This document shows, in pieces, positions 51,372 to 60,824 of a stretch of DNA of 64,000 nucleotides. Both the position numbers and the translations under genes were made by a program. The DNA comes from Oscillospiraceae bacterium (lineage in GTDB: Bacteria > Bacillota > Clostridia > Oscillospirales > Acutalibacteraceae): assembly GCA_022650485.1 (NCBI GenBank), contig JALCPP010000004.1:124001-188000 (forward strand), in the 5' to 3' direction. The notes below the pieces were generated by a model that was not told where the DNA came from, ran no database searches, and was given only the letters and a program-made list of their open reading frames with translations. Each line of letters starts with the position of its first letter. Position 1 is the first letter of the stretch.

Positions 51372-53205
51372 CGGATCCCGCCAGTTTAGTCAGATTTATC
51401 TTTGGTCTTTAAGAAAGAATATCGGTATGGCGGCACTGCACGCGCTTCTGCTGTTTTTGGTCAATCCGTTGATTTTACTGATTTCACTGTCCGGGCAGAA
51501 ATCTTCGATGGAGCTGGACAGTCACTTGACCGCTGCGGAAAAAGCGGAACGGTTTTCCGAATATTATTCCAGTTTTGTCGACCATATGGCGCCTTTCCTC
51601 GCCATGTTTGTTGTGCTGGTCTTTTGCGCCGTCCTCTGCGTGAATCTGTTCAGTTACCTGCAGAATAAGCGCAGTGTGGATCTTCTGCATGCGCTGCCGG
51701 TCCGCCGGGAATCGATGCTGCTGGGGCGCTGGTTTGCGGGAATCACGGTGCTGTTTGTGCCGGTCCTTTTGGACTGCCTTTCCATGTGGATCATCAGCGC
51801 AGCCTATGGGATTCCGGCGGCAGCCAGCATGCAGACACTGTTTTTGCAGATGCTGTGGGTGCTGCTGATGGGCGCGGCGGCGTTTACCTTCTGTGTGTTC
51901 ATGATGCTTTGTACCGGCACAACGCTGGATGCGGTGCTTTCGGCGCTTGGCATCAACGGGGGCTACCCATTGCTGATCATTTGTGTTTACACGGTTGCAG
52001 GGTTGTTGCTGCCCGGCTTTAACGGGGAAGATGTTTTTCAGCATTTGGGTATTTTGACCGCGTTTGCTCCGTTTGCGGCGGGAATTTTCGCCACAATTGA
52101 TGGGCAGTCGGTTTGGTTGGCCCTTTGGTGGCTTGCTGTAACACTGCTGTTGCTGGCCGGTTCCATTCTGTTGTACCGCAGGCGCAGAAGTGAGACGGCG
52201 GAGGACAATTTTGCCATTCCCCTGCCGAAAATCGCGGTTCGATTTTTGCTGACGGCGGCCGGTGGCCTTGGCTTTGGGTTGATTTTAAATACATCGTCAA
52301 TGTCAGGTTTCTTTTTCGGTGTTCTGTTTGGTTCGTTTGCAACGCATGTCGTTGTGGAAGCCGTTTATTCCCGCGGATTCCGGTACATGAAAAAGAGCAT
52401 GATGTGGTACGGAATTTTTGTCGTTATGTTTATTGCCTGCTACGGGGTTTTGTGCACGGGGCTGTTTGGCTACGACACGCGTGTTCCCAATGCTTCGGAA
52501 GTTGAAAGCGTGTCCGTGATACCGTACTATTCCGGCGATCACAGTACTCAGATTGTAGATGACCACTGGAATCAGATTGCGGAGTTAACCCCGACCATCC
52601 GAGATTCGGAAAATATTAAAACGGTGGTCAATTTACAGCAGAACATCATTCAGAAGTATCGTTCCCGGTATCCGTACCGTCTGAAAAACCATATGGGCGG
52701 TGGGCTGACTTTTTCTTACAAACTGAAAAACGGAAAAGTAATGACAAGGGTGTACCAGAGCTATTCCGATGATATGGACTTGAATGAAATGGTGCAGCCG
52801 TTCTATAAAGAGCTGAGCGGGATGCGGGAGTATGTGGAAACCAGCGACCTGATCTTTTATGTTCAGCCCGATTCGATGGAAAGCATCGATGTCTATACGG
52901 CACAGGCGCAGGGAAAAACCCATGTGCTGGATGCCGAAAAGGCGCAGCAGCTTCAAGAAGCGGTAAAGCAGGACCTTTATGATAAAGAAGTCAACGGTAA
53001 CGATCTGTCCGACCAAAAAGCAGCGACGGATCGATATTTGAGTATTTCTGTTGATTACCGTGAAAATTTTGTGCCGGAGGGAGAAAAGCTGAAAGCCCTG
53101 CTTGGCGGATACCAAGGCAGAATTAATATCCAAAATGCGAACTATGTTTGGAATGACGACAGCTCCGCCACATGGAATCTTCTGGCGCAATGGGGCTGGT
53201 TATAA
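51346..53205 (+). CDS. ABC-2 type permease with large C-terminal domain
   Basis: 619 residues from ATG 51346 (GGAGGTG upstream). About eleven membrane helices are spread from 20 to 380 (for example FVVLVFCAVLCVNLFSYL), then a helix at about 355 is followed by a soluble tail of about 240 residues, probably outside the cell. The LLHALPVRRESMLLGRWFAG loop is typical of YtrC/D-like permeases. Substrate unknown; related systems export or sense peptides or antibiotics. Confidence 0.82.
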   Translation: MTSTTSSLNGSRQFSQIYLWSLRKNIGMAALHALLLFLVNPLILLISLSGQKSSMELDSHLTAAEKAERFSEYYSSFVDHMAPFLAMFVVLVFCAVLCVNLFSYLQNKRSVDLLHALPVRRESMLLGRWFAGITVLFVPVLLDCLSMWIISAAYGIPAAASMQTLFLQMLWVLLMGAAAFTFCVFMMLCTGTTLDAVLSALGINGGYPLLIICVYTVAGLLLPGFNGEDVFQHLGILTAFAPFAAGIFATIDGQSVWLALWWLAVTLLLLAGSILLYRRRRSETAEDNFAIPLPKIAVRFLLTAAGGLGFGLILNTSSMSGFFFGVLFGSFATHVVVEAVYSRGFRYMKKSMMWYGIFVVMFIACYGVLCTGLFGYDTRVPNASEVESVSVIPYYSGDHSTQIVDDHWNQIAELTPTIRDSENIKTVVNLQQNIIQKYRSRYPYRLKNHMGGGLTFSYKLKNGKVMTRVYQSYSDDMDLNEMVQPFYKELSGMREYVETSDLIFYVQPDSMESIDVYTAQAQGKTHVLDAEKAQQLQEAVKQDLYDKEVNGNDLSDQKAATDRYLSISVDYRENFVPEGEKLKALLGGYQGRINIQNANYVWNDDSSATWNLLAQWGWL

Positions 53206-53236
53206 AAAAGAGTATAAGAAAAGATGCATCATAAAC

Positions 53237-53280
53237 TAAGCTGAAAGGCCGCGGGCAAATGCCCGCGGCCTTTCAGCTTA
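53237..53280 (+). terminator. Very strong hairpin after the ABC operon
   Basis: 21-bp perfect stem TAAGCTGAAAGGCCGCGGGC(A) and its complement with a tiny AA loop. Little T-run follows, so it may also act as an mRNA 3' stabiliser. Confidence 0.75.
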
Positions 53281-53296
53281 CCCCCGTGACACGAAG

Positions 53297-53331
53297 ATAA
53301 AAAAAACCCGGTGCCGCAAAGGCACCGGGCT
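53297..53331 (-). terminator. Terminator of the FprA gene
   Basis: Stem CCCGGTGCC / GGCACCGGG (53307-53329) with a run of T on the minus strand (A8 at 53299-53306). Confidence 0.85.
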
Positions 53332-53340
53332 TGGTTTCTG

Positions 53341-54534
53341 TCAGGGTTTGATCTCTGCCGCAATTTGAGCAGCATATTGTTTTGCGGCGGAAAGATCTTC
53401 TTTGGTCGGCATGAAGTTGACTTTCAGCCCGTCTCCGATAAACTTGAACTTTAAGTGTTCCAGCCGGCTTTTCATCATGGGAACGGCCTCGCCGCTCCAG
53501 CCGTAAGAGCCGAAAGCACCGGCCGGTTTCCGGCGGGTGTTGATCGGGTCGACGCTTGCCAGCACATCCCAAACAATTTTCGGGGCGTCCCGGTTAATTG
53601 TGCAGGAACCGATCAGCAGGGCGTCGGCCTGCCGAACAAGCTGTGCACATGTTTCAAACGGTTCGCTGACCATGTTGACCAGTCTGACGTCGAGTGCTTC
53701 ATTTTTGCGCAGTTCTTCCGCGGCGGCACAGGCAAGACGGCCGGTGTAGCCATAGGCGGAAGCGTAAAGAATCCCCACAATCTTTTTGGGCTGCGGGTTC
53801 GGGGTGCTCCAGCTGCGGTACAGATCTTCACACTTTTGAATGAATTCCGTCAGGCACGGGCCATGACTGGTGCAGATCAGCTTTACGGGGAGCTTTTCGA
53901 TTTTGCTCAGACCGGCGGCGACATTCGGACCGAACGGCCCCATAATGCACCGGTAGTAATTGTCGAACTCTTCCCAGTATTTCTGCGGATAATGCACCGA
54001 CGTGTCCATCATGGTCGGTTCGCAGTAGTGGCACCCCAAAAAGTCGCAGGTAAACAGCACTTGCTCGGACGGCATCCAGGTGAACATGGTGTCCGGCCAG
54101 TGCAGCAGGGGGGCAATGATAAATTCAGGCTCCTGCCCGCCAATATCCAGCTTGTCGCCTTGTTTGACGACCACACTGTTGAATTCGCGGTTCATAATGG
54201 CGGTCAGATTCTTTTTTGCGGCAAAAGTGGAGTAAACGACAATGTTGGGGTTTAATTCCAGAAGCTTTGCAACGGAGCTGGAATGATCAGGCTCCGTGTG
54301 GTTTACAATCAGGTAATCAATTTTGGAAATATCAACAACACTTTGAATGTTTGCGAGGTATTCATCGAAAAAGGATTCGAGAACCGTGTCGATCAAAATA
54401 TTTTTTTTGCCTGTGATCAGAAAAGCGTTGTAACTGGTGCCGTACTCGGCATGCATAATAATGTCAAAAACACGCATGCCCGGGCTTAAAACGCCGACAG
54501 AATAAACGTTTTCTGTTAGTTTCTTGACATTCAT
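53341..54534 (-). CDS. fprA: A-type flavoprotein FprA (oxygen/NO reductase)
   Basis: 397 residues. The N-terminal metallo-beta-lactamase fold has the diiron ligands HTEPDHSSS and HWPDTMFTWM. The C-terminal flavodoxin domain starts at about 255 (GILYASAYGYTGRLACAAAE). In anaerobes FprA reduces O2 to water, or NO, using electrons from rubredoxin, whose gene lies 21 nt upstream on the same strand. It protects against oxygen. Confidence 0.95.
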   Translation of the reverse strand: MNVKKLTENVYSVGVLSPGMRVFDIIMHAEYGTSYNAFLITGKKNILIDTVLESFFDEYLANIQSVVDISKIDYLIVNHTEPDHSSSVAKLLELNPNIVVYSTFAAKKNLTAIMNREFNSVVVKQGDKLDIGGQEPEFIIAPLLHWPDTMFTWMPSEQVLFTCDFLGCHYCEPTMMDTSVHYPQKYWEEFDNYYRCIMGPFGPNVAAGLSKIEKLPVKLICTSHGPCLTEFIQKCEDLYRSWSTPNPQPKKIVGILYASAYGYTGRLACAAAEELRKNEALDVRLVNMVSEPFETCAQLVRQADALLIGSCTINRDAPKIVWDVLASVDPINTRRKPAGAFGSYGWSGEAVPMMKSRLEHLKFKFIGDGLKVNFMPTKEDLSAAKQYAAQIAAEIKP

Positions 54535-54555
54535 AACAGCAGTATACTTCCTTTT

Positions 54556-54717
54556 TTAACTTTCGGGTTCAAACATGTCTTTTCCGACACCGCATTCCGG
54601 GCATGTCCAATCGTCCGGCAGATCTTCAAAAGCGGTTCCGGGGTTAATACCATTCTCTGGGTCACCGTTCGCCGGATCATACACATAACCGCACGCGGTG
54701 CACACGTACTTCTTCAT
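54556..54717 (-). CDS. Rubredoxin
   Basis: 53 residues from ATG 54717 (AAGGAG upstream). Two CxxC knuckles, [10 protein letters not shown] and [11 protein letters not shown], bind one iron. It is the electron donor to the FprA encoded next and probably co-transcribed with it. Confidence 0.97.
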   Translation of the reverse strand: MKKYVCTACGYVYDPANGDPENGINPGTAFEDLPDDWTCPECGVGKDMFEPES

Positions 54718-54774
54718 GTTCCCACTCCTTGCTAAATTCTTTTCCACTAGTATACAATGCGTATGTTTGGTTTG

Positions 54775-55020
54775 TCAATCGAAGCAGCTGTCATACGTCA
54801 GGTCCTCGAGAATTTCGCGAAGGTTTTCCGGAAAAACTGTGCAGCGACGGAACTGGCCTGCAAGGTTCAGAACCTTTAAAAGATTCCTTGAAACAAGACA
54901 TCTTTCAAAGTCATTATCCGAACGGATAATCTTAATTCCATACCCTTCCCTGCGATTCCCATAAACGTAATACTTCAGGCAGATACCCGGGATATCTGCG
55001 CAGCCTACAAATCTGAACAT
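54775..55020 (-). CDS. Small conserved protein, possibly DUF6514
   Basis: 81 residues from ATG 55020 with GGGAGG upstream. Reads YYVYGNRREGYGIKIIRSDN, similar to the short clostridial DUF6514 proteins, which have a YGI core, and ends with three cysteines spread through the protein. Function unknown. Ends shortly before the rubredoxin promoter region. Confidence 0.6.
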   Translation of the reverse strand: MFRFVGCADIPGICLKYYVYGNRREGYGIKIIRSDNDFERCLVSRNLLKVLNLAGQFRRCTVFPENLREILEDLTYDSCFD

Positions 55021-55205
55021 GCACCACCATCCTCCCTGTGAACATCAATCACCTTTTACCTGATTATGGTATTATCATAATTCACCAAAAGGAAATTATC
55101 AAGCGAAAAAGAGGCTATTTTGGCGGCAAAATCAGAAATGCGCAAGATATATCAAGCTTTTGCGAAAGCAAAATAGATATTGTATGCGGCACAAATGTTC
55201 TTCTT

Positions 55206-55703
55206 CTACAGTTTGTATAAATAAATGACGATAGAAGCACATAATACGCCAAGTAGAGAACCGAACAGGGTATCGGACGGGTAGTGAACGAAAAGAAAGA
55301 CCCTGGAAAAGGCAATGAGAAGGGCGAGCGTTAAAGCCGCAATGCCGAACTGGTTGTCAAAAAGCCAGATAACGGTGGCGGCTGCAAATGAAGAGGACGA
55401 ATGCCCCGACGGGCAGGAATAACCGCCCGGGGTGTGAATGAGAAGCCGTGTGCCGGGGCTTTGCACAAAAGGTCTGGGTCTGCCGATAATCGGCTTTAAA
55501 ATCTGGCTGATAAGATGGGAAAGCGCCAGCGAAAAAAACAGCATGAACGCAAAACTTCTGGTTTGTCTGTTGTATCCCAAAAGAAGCGCGGCTGTCAGCC
55601 AGACCGCGCCCGCGTTGCCGATTCGGGAAAGCAGCGGGAAGATTAAATCGGTAACCCGGTTATGAAAATGTGATTGAACATAGTTGATGATTCTGACATC
55701 CAT
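55206..55703 (-). CDS. PAP2-family membrane phosphatase
   Basis: 165 residues, about five membrane helices, with the full acid-phosphatase signature KPIIGRPRP, PSGHSSSSFA and SRVFLFVHYPSD. Likely a lipid (undecaprenyl- or phosphatidyl-) phosphatase acting at the outer membrane face. Monocistronic. Confidence 0.92.
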   Translation of the reverse strand: MDVRIINYVQSHFHNRVTDLIFPLLSRIGNAGAVWLTAALLLGYNRQTRSFAFMLFFSLALSHLISQILKPIIGRPRPFVQSPGTRLLIHTPGGYSCPSGHSSSSFAAATVIWLFDNQFGIAALTLALLIAFSRVFLFVHYPSDTLFGSLLGVLCASIVIYLYKL

Positions 55704-55798
55704 TCCTGTTCCTCCGGTCAGAGTTCTTCGTCAATTATTATACCATATTTTTAAGGACTTGCGAATATACTTATATAAAAAATAGGAGATGATATGGA

Positions 55799-58423
55799 TT
55801 GGAATGGCAGAGCCTGACAAAGCAAGACTGTGCGAAAAAACTGAATACCAATCTGCAACAAGGGCTGACGCCGCGGCAGGCGGTGGAACGGCTGCACGAA
55901 TTTGGCCGCAACGAACTGGCGCGTTCCAAACGGAAAAATCTGCTGCTCCGCTTTGCGGCGCAGCTTTCCGATTTTATGGTTATCATCCTGCTGATTGCGG
56001 CGGGTGTTTCGTTTGTTACTTCCTGGCTTCAGCAGGACAGCGATTATATTGATTCCATTATCATCCTGATTATTGTGGCGGTCGACGCGGTGACGGGGCT
56101 GATTCAGGAAAGCCGGGCAGAGCGGTCCATTGAAGCACTGCAGAAACTTTCCAGCCCAAAGGCCCGCGTCATCCGTGCGGGGAAAGAGTCTGCAATTCCG
56201 GCCTGGCAGCTGGTGCCCGGCGATCTTGTGGCGGTTGAAACGGGGGACCTGGTTCCGGCGGATCTCCGCCTGACCGAAACGGTGGATTTAAAAGCGGAAG
56301 AAAGCGCGCTGACCGGGGAGAGTTTCCCCGGAGAAAAAGATGCCGACTCCATCTGTTCGGCCGGAACGCCGCTGGGCGACCGGCGTAATTTTTTGTATTC
56401 CACCAGCTCCGTTGCCGCCGGGCGCGGGCGCGGAATTGTTGTGGCGACCGGAATGAACACGCAGGTCGGCAGAATCGCGCACATGATCGGCAGTGAGTCC
56501 GCACCGCAGACCCCCCTGCAGCGCAAGCTGGCGCAGACGGGGCGCATGCTGGGGTCCGGCGCTCTGGTAATTTGCCTGCTGATCTTTATTATGGGTCTGG
56601 TGCAGCGGATCAATCCGCTGGAAATGTTTCTGATTTCCATCAGCCTTGCCGTTGCGGCAATTCCGGAAGGACTGCCTGCCGTTGTGACCGTCACGCTGGC
56701 CATCGGGGTTCGGCGCATGGCGGCAAAGCGGGCTATTGTGCGCCGGATGCCGGCGGTGGAAACACTTGGCAGCGCGAGTGTCATCTGTTCCGATAAAACG
56801 GGCACGCTGACCCAGAACCGCATGACGGTGGTAGAGCTGCAGGGCGCGGCCGGCAAGCTGGCTGTGAATTCTCCGCAGGGCCGCCGGCTGTTGGAAACCG
56901 CTTCGCTGTGTACCAACTGCATCGGGTCCGGCAATACGCTGAGGGGGGACCCCACCGAAACCGCTTTGGTGCGTGCGGTGCCCACTGGGGACGGGAAGCT
57001 GGAACAGCGCTTTCCGCGCGTGAGGGAGTTCCCTTTTTCCAGTGAAAGAAAACGGATGACGACCGTACACCGTCTGCCGGGCGGCAGATACCGGATTATT
57101 TCAAAGGGAGCGCCGGATGTACTGCTGCGGTACTGCTCCTCCGGGAAAAACGGAATGGACGGCAGAAACGAAGAAATGGCTTCGCGGGCGCTGCGGGTGC
57201 TTGGCGTTGCCGTCAGAGATGCAGAGCATCTTCCGCGCACTGCCGACGAGGCGGAACGGAATCTGGAGTTTCTGGGTTTGATCGGCATGATGGACCCGCC
57301 CCGTCCGGAAGCGGAAAAAGCGGTCAGGACTTGCAGGCAGGCGGGAATCCGACCCGTCATGATTACCGGGGACCACGCGGCGACGGCGGCGGCAATTGCC
57401 GTGCGGCTCGGCATTGCCGAAAACAATTCCAATGTTGTGACCGGTTCGGATTTAGACCGTATGTCGGACGCGGAACTGAAGGGCAGCATCAGCCGTTATT
57501 CCGTGTTTGCCCGTGTTTCACCGGAACATAAGGTGCGTATTGTCAAAGCCTTTCAGTCCCGCGGGGAGGTCGTGGCCATGACCGGCGACGGCGTGAACGA
57601 TGCGCCGGCACTGCGCGCGGCGGATATTGGATGTGCGATGGGGATTTCCGGGACGGATGTGGCAAAGGCCGCCTCCGACATGATTCTGACCGATGACAAT
57701 TTTGCCACCATTGTTTCAGCTGTGCGGGAAGGGCGCGGAATTTACCAGAATATCCGCAAGACCGTCCATTTCCTCATCAGCTGCAATATTGGGGAGCTGC
57801 TGACGGTGTTTGTCGGCTTTTTGCTGCGGCTGCCCAGCCCTCTGCTTGCCATTCAGCTGCTGTGGGTGAATCTGGTGACCGATTCCCTGCCCGCGCTTGC
57901 GCTGGGGGTGGAGCCGATCGGCAAAGATGTGATGAACCACAAGCCCGTGCGCCGCGGCGCAAGTGTTTTTTCCGGCGGGATGGGCTACAATATTATCGTG
58001 GAAGGCTGTTTGATCGGGTCTTTGTCCCTGCTTGCTTACAGCATCGGACGCATTTTTTTCGACGTGGACCCGGCATCACCGTTTATCGGCAGGACGATGG
58101 CATTTGCCGTTTTGAGTCTTTCGCAGGTGGTGCATACTTTTAATATGCGTTCCGACCGTTCCGTCTTTCGTGCGGGATTTTTCTCAAATCCAAAGCTGGT
58201 CCTTGCGGCGGTTGTCTGCGCCCTTCTTCAGGCGGCCGTCATTGCGGTGCCGCCGCTGGCCGTTGTTTTCAAAACGGCGGTGCTGACGGGGCGGCAGTGG
58301 CTGGTGGTGGCGGCGCTGTCGCTGATTCCCCTGATTGTGGTGGAAGTGGAAAAAGCGGCACGGCAGACCAAGCCCGCGCGCATGCCCCGCCGCTCTGCCC
58401 GGAAAAAACCGAAAGCCTCTTGA
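55799..58423 (+). CDS. Calcium-type P-type ATPase
   Basis: 874 residues. Actuator TGES, phosphorylation site CSDKTGTLTQNRM (D332), KGAPDVLL nucleotide domain, and TGDGVNDAPAL hinge. M4 has AAIPEGLPAVVTVTLAIG and M6 LLWVNLVTDSLPALALG, as in SERCA/PMR1-type pumps that export Ca2+ (or Mn2+). TTG start with AGGAGAT 9 nt upstream; a nearby ATG is out of frame. Confidence 0.92.
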   Translation: MEWQSLTKQDCAKKLNTNLQQGLTPRQAVERLHEFGRNELARSKRKNLLLRFAAQLSDFMVIILLIAAGVSFVTSWLQQDSDYIDSIIILIIVAVDAVTGLIQESRAERSIEALQKLSSPKARVIRAGKESAIPAWQLVPGDLVAVETGDLVPADLRLTETVDLKAEESALTGESFPGEKDADSICSAGTPLGDRRNFLYSTSSVAAGRGRGIVVATGMNTQVGRIAHMIGSESAPQTPLQRKLAQTGRMLGSGALVICLLIFIMGLVQRINPLEMFLISISLAVAAIPEGLPAVVTVTLAIGVRRMAAKRAIVRRMPAVETLGSASVICSDKTGTLTQNRMTVVELQGAAGKLAVNSPQGRRLLETASLCTNCIGSGNTLRGDPTETALVRAVPTGDGKLEQRFPRVREFPFSSERKRMTTVHRLPGGRYRIISKGAPDVLLRYCSSGKNGMDGRNEEMASRALRVLGVAVRDAEHLPRTADEAERNLEFLGLIGMMDPPRPEAEKAVRTCRQAGIRPVMITGDHAATAAAIAVRLGIAENNSNVVTGSDLDRMSDAELKGSISRYSVFARVSPEHKVRIVKAFQSRGEVVAMTGDGVNDAPALRAADIGCAMGISGTDVAKAASDMILTDDNFATIVSAVREGRGIYQNIRKTVHFLISCNIGELLTVFVGFLLRLPSPLLAIQLLWVNLVTDSLPALALGVEPIGKDVMNHKPVRRGASVFSGGMGYNIIVEGCLIGSLSLLAYSIGRIFFDVDPASPFIGRTMAFAVLSLSQVVHTFNMRSDRSVFRAGFFSNPKLVLAAVVCALLQAAVIAVPPLAVVFKTAVLTGRQWLVVAALSLIPLIVVEVEKAARQTKPARMPRRSARKKPKAS

Positions 58424-58438
58424 CCCACGGCAAAGAAG

Positions 58439-58483
58439 CGGACCCTGTTGCGAGGAATCTCTTCCTCGGGCAGGGTCCGTTTC
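58439..58483 (+). terminator. Terminator of the P-type ATPase gene
   Basis: Stem CGGACCCTG(TTG)CGAGGAA / TTCCTCG(GG)CAGGGTCCG, followed by TTT. Confidence 0.7.
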
Positions 58484-58517
58484 CTGAGCGGTGTGTTTAC
58501 AAAAGACGCTCTGCGGT

Positions 58518-58670
58518 TCAGCGCTTGCGGTTGATGTCGGAGGGCTCTTCAAATCCGCTGCAGCTGCCGCAGTTTCCGTTACAACCGTCGTGAGTTAAGG
58601 AATCCACCGAATGGAATCCTAAAAACGCAAGTGCGGCAATGATTAAGCTGATAACAATCCAGGCCACCAT
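58518..58670 (-). CDS. FeoB-associated Cys-rich membrane protein-like
   Basis: 50 residues from ATG 58670 (GGGAGGTGATCG upstream). One N-terminal membrane helix (VAWIVISLIIAALAFLGF) followed by a cysteine cluster CNGNCGSCSG. This is the pattern of the FeoB-associated family, but no feoB is in the window, so a metal role is only suggested. Confidence 0.75.
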   Translation of the reverse strand: MVAWIVISLIIAALAFLGFHSVDSLTHDGCNGNCGSCSGFEEPSDINRKR

Positions 58671-58793
58671 TCGATCACCTCCCATCGTGAAATTTATCAT
58701 TGATTTCGGGGCACTTTGCCAGGGGAAAACAAGCCAAACCGAATGTCGGATTCTGCTGTTGATGGAACAGTGCAGAACCCTTCTTTCCGGCTG

Positions 58794-59909
58794 TTAAGCG
58801 GGCGGGTTCTTTTCTGCGGGTTTTCCGGTATCGTTTCGTTTGAACAAATGGGGAAGTTTTCCGGATTTTGTCAGCGTTTGGTACAGGATCATCAGCAGAG
58901 GAATATAAATTAAAATCCAGAAATTTTTGGCCACCAGAGCAAAGTAAATGGCCGCAAGCATGGAAAGCGGATGAATGTCGATGGAAGAAGAAACAAGTTT
59001 CGGTTCGATAATCTGCCGGATGGCGGTGATGATAATCCAGCAGACCAGCAGCGCGCCCGCGTTAAAGAAATTACCGGTGCACAGATAGATGCAAGACAGC
59101 GGAATATAAATGGTGCCCGGGCCGAGCACGGGCAGAATATCCGCAATGCCGGTCACCAGACTGATGACAAGCGGATAGGGAACGCCAAGCGCGAGGAACA
59201 CGATAAAGGTTTCAATAAATGTAATAAAATAAATCAAAAGGTAAGAACCGATCACTTTTCCGCTCAGGTTCCGCCCGCTGCGTGAGTAGCTGCGCAGGTC
59301 ATCCGCGCCGCCGGCGGTCAAAACCCCAAGAAGCGTATCTTTAATTTTACGCATATCTTTTGAAAAGAAATATGTGGAGAAAATCATGACGATGAACATG
59401 GTGAAAATAGCGGGCAGTGAGGTGAGAAATCCCAAAGCCGTACTGAGCGTCGTGGTTGCGAGCGAAAGGCCCGTCTGTGCCAGATTCAGCATTTTTTCCT
59501 GGTTTTGCTGGATGAATCGTGAGTCGAAATGCTTGAGGATGTCGTTGAACTGCTGTACCAGGCTGCTGAATGGGGAAGACAGCGGACCAAGGTCCGCCGG
59601 GTTGAGAGTGGAAATATAGGCGATCAAGTTGTTGATTTCACGGATCAGCAGCAGGCCAATCAGGAACAGCACCCCGAACAGAACCGCATAGACCGCCAGG
59701 GTTGCGACCGCCGCCGCGGCGGTCCGGTGAAAATGGAGTTTGCCGCGCAGGCAGTCGATCAGCGGCTGAGCCAGCAGCGCCAGTAAAAACCCCGCTAAAA
59801 ACGGAAATGTATATTTTAATGTCATGGCGAACAGAAGAAACCCGACAGTGTAACCAATCAGAAACAGCGCAAGCGGTTTTAACCGGGTTAGATGGCGTTT
59901 GTCAAACAA
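58794..59909 (-). CDS. AI-2E / YtvI-family membrane protein
   Basis: 371 residues with about eight membrane helices and the family signature LVTGIADILPVLGPGTIYIP and IEPKLVSSSIDIHPLS. Members include the sporulation protein YtvI, sodium/proton antiporters and presumed autoinducer exporters; which applies here is not clear. TTG start with AAGGGGG. Confidence 0.85.
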   Translation of the reverse strand: MFDKRHLTRLKPLALFLIGYTVGFLLFAMTLKYTFPFLAGFLLALLAQPLIDCLRGKLHFHRTAAAAVATLAVYAVLFGVLFLIGLLLIREINNLIAYISTLNPADLGPLSSPFSSLVQQFNDILKHFDSRFIQQNQEKMLNLAQTGLSLATTTLSTALGFLTSLPAIFTMFIVMIFSTYFFSKDMRKIKDTLLGVLTAGGADDLRSYSRSGRNLSGKVIGSYLLIYFITFIETFIVFLALGVPYPLVISLVTGIADILPVLGPGTIYIPLSCIYLCTGNFFNAGALLVCWIIITAIRQIIEPKLVSSSIDIHPLSMLAAIYFALVAKNFWILIYIPLLMILYQTLTKSGKLPHLFKRNDTGKPAEKNPPA

Positions 59910-59980
59910 TCAAAGACCCCCTTGTCAATTGAATTGGAATAGAGTATATTCATTATAACGTGCGCGGGTAAAAAAAGAAA

Positions 59981-60020
59981 GAAAAAAAGGAGTGTTCCGC
60001 ACGAAGTTGCGGAACACTCC
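59981..60020 (-). terminator. Terminator of the Xre gene
   Basis: Perfect 12-bp stem GGAGTGTTCCGC / GCGGAACACTCC with a long T-run on the minus strand. Confidence 0.85.
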
Positions 60021-60032
60021 CTGAATCAGAAC

Positions 60033-60287
60033 TTATTTCTCTCTGCCTAAAAGCCAATCCACAGAAACATTGAGGATATTGGCAAGTGCGGAAAGTTCAA
60101 AATCCGTTACATAACGGATTTGCCCTTCTAACTTGGACAGACCAGAAGCATTCATGTCAACTCCATTGACCTGCAGCTGAGCCAGAAGTTCTTTTTGCTT
60201 CATGCCCTGATTTTTGCGTGCCATTTCAACGCGCGCACCCACCAAGTTGCGGGTTCCGAGAGCTTGTTTGCGCAATCTCAATTCCAT
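60033..60287 (-). CDS. Xre-family transcriptional regulator
   Basis: 84 residues: helix-turn-helix VEMARKNQGMKQKELLAQLQ and SGLSKLEGQIRYVTDFEL, ending VSVDWLLGREK. A common small clostridial Xre protein. Single gene with a good terminator; targets unknown. Confidence 0.85.
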   Translation of the reverse strand: MELRLRKQALGTRNLVGARVEMARKNQGMKQKELLAQLQVNGVDMNASGLSKLEGQIRYVTDFELSALANILNVSVDWLLGREK

Positions 60288-60815
60288 TCATCTCCTCGTA
60301 GCATATTTTGGTTTCGCATACACTTCTTTTTCACAAGACTGTGCTTGCCGGCAGGATTCGGCAAAACAGTTCATTTTTGGGACCGAATCTACCAATAATA
60401 CCGACAGAGATTAGTATAATATCTTTTTGTGATTATTGCAATAAAAAATAGAGTTTTTTTCACCTTATGCGGCATATTATTTAGAAAATGCCTGTTATTT
60501 TGACAATGATGTCAGAACGCATTATTATTTTACCATAACATGATAAAATTATTCTTTATTGAGAACTAAAAAATTTTCGATAAGATAAACTGATTGATCG
60601 GACACCGCAGAACGAACGGCCGTGGGTTCCGGCCATCTCCTGCAAACTGTCCTGCGGACGGCAGCCGGCTCGGCCGCAGGAATTTTAACGGTACTGTGCC
60701 GCTGTTTCGGCCTGTGACACGCCGCTGCTCTTCGTGCAGGCTTTCGTGTCACTCTTATAATATGTCGGCCTTAGGATTGGAAGTCACAGTAAATTTTGAA
60801 TTATAGATTCGGGGG
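60288..60815. other. 528-bp gap: AT-rich part, then GC-rich region with inverted repeat
   Basis: No convincing gene. Bases 60420-60590 are AT-rich. At 60714-60752 GTGACACG...CGTGTCAC is an 8-bp inverted repeat ending 3 nt before a TATAAT box (60756-60761) that probably serves the pncB gene; it could be an operator or hairpin. Confidence 0.5.
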
Positions 60816-60824
60816 ATGTTTTTT

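Noticed and set aside
56104-57489. Minus-strand 461-codon frame opposite the calcium-type ATPase
   Set aside because: A long shadow frame caused by GC-rich codons of the real gene, which has all P-type ATPase motifs.
60594-60806. Plus-strand 70-codon frame before pncB
   Set aside because: No ribosome site, covers the pncB promoter region and inverted repeat, no recognisable protein character.
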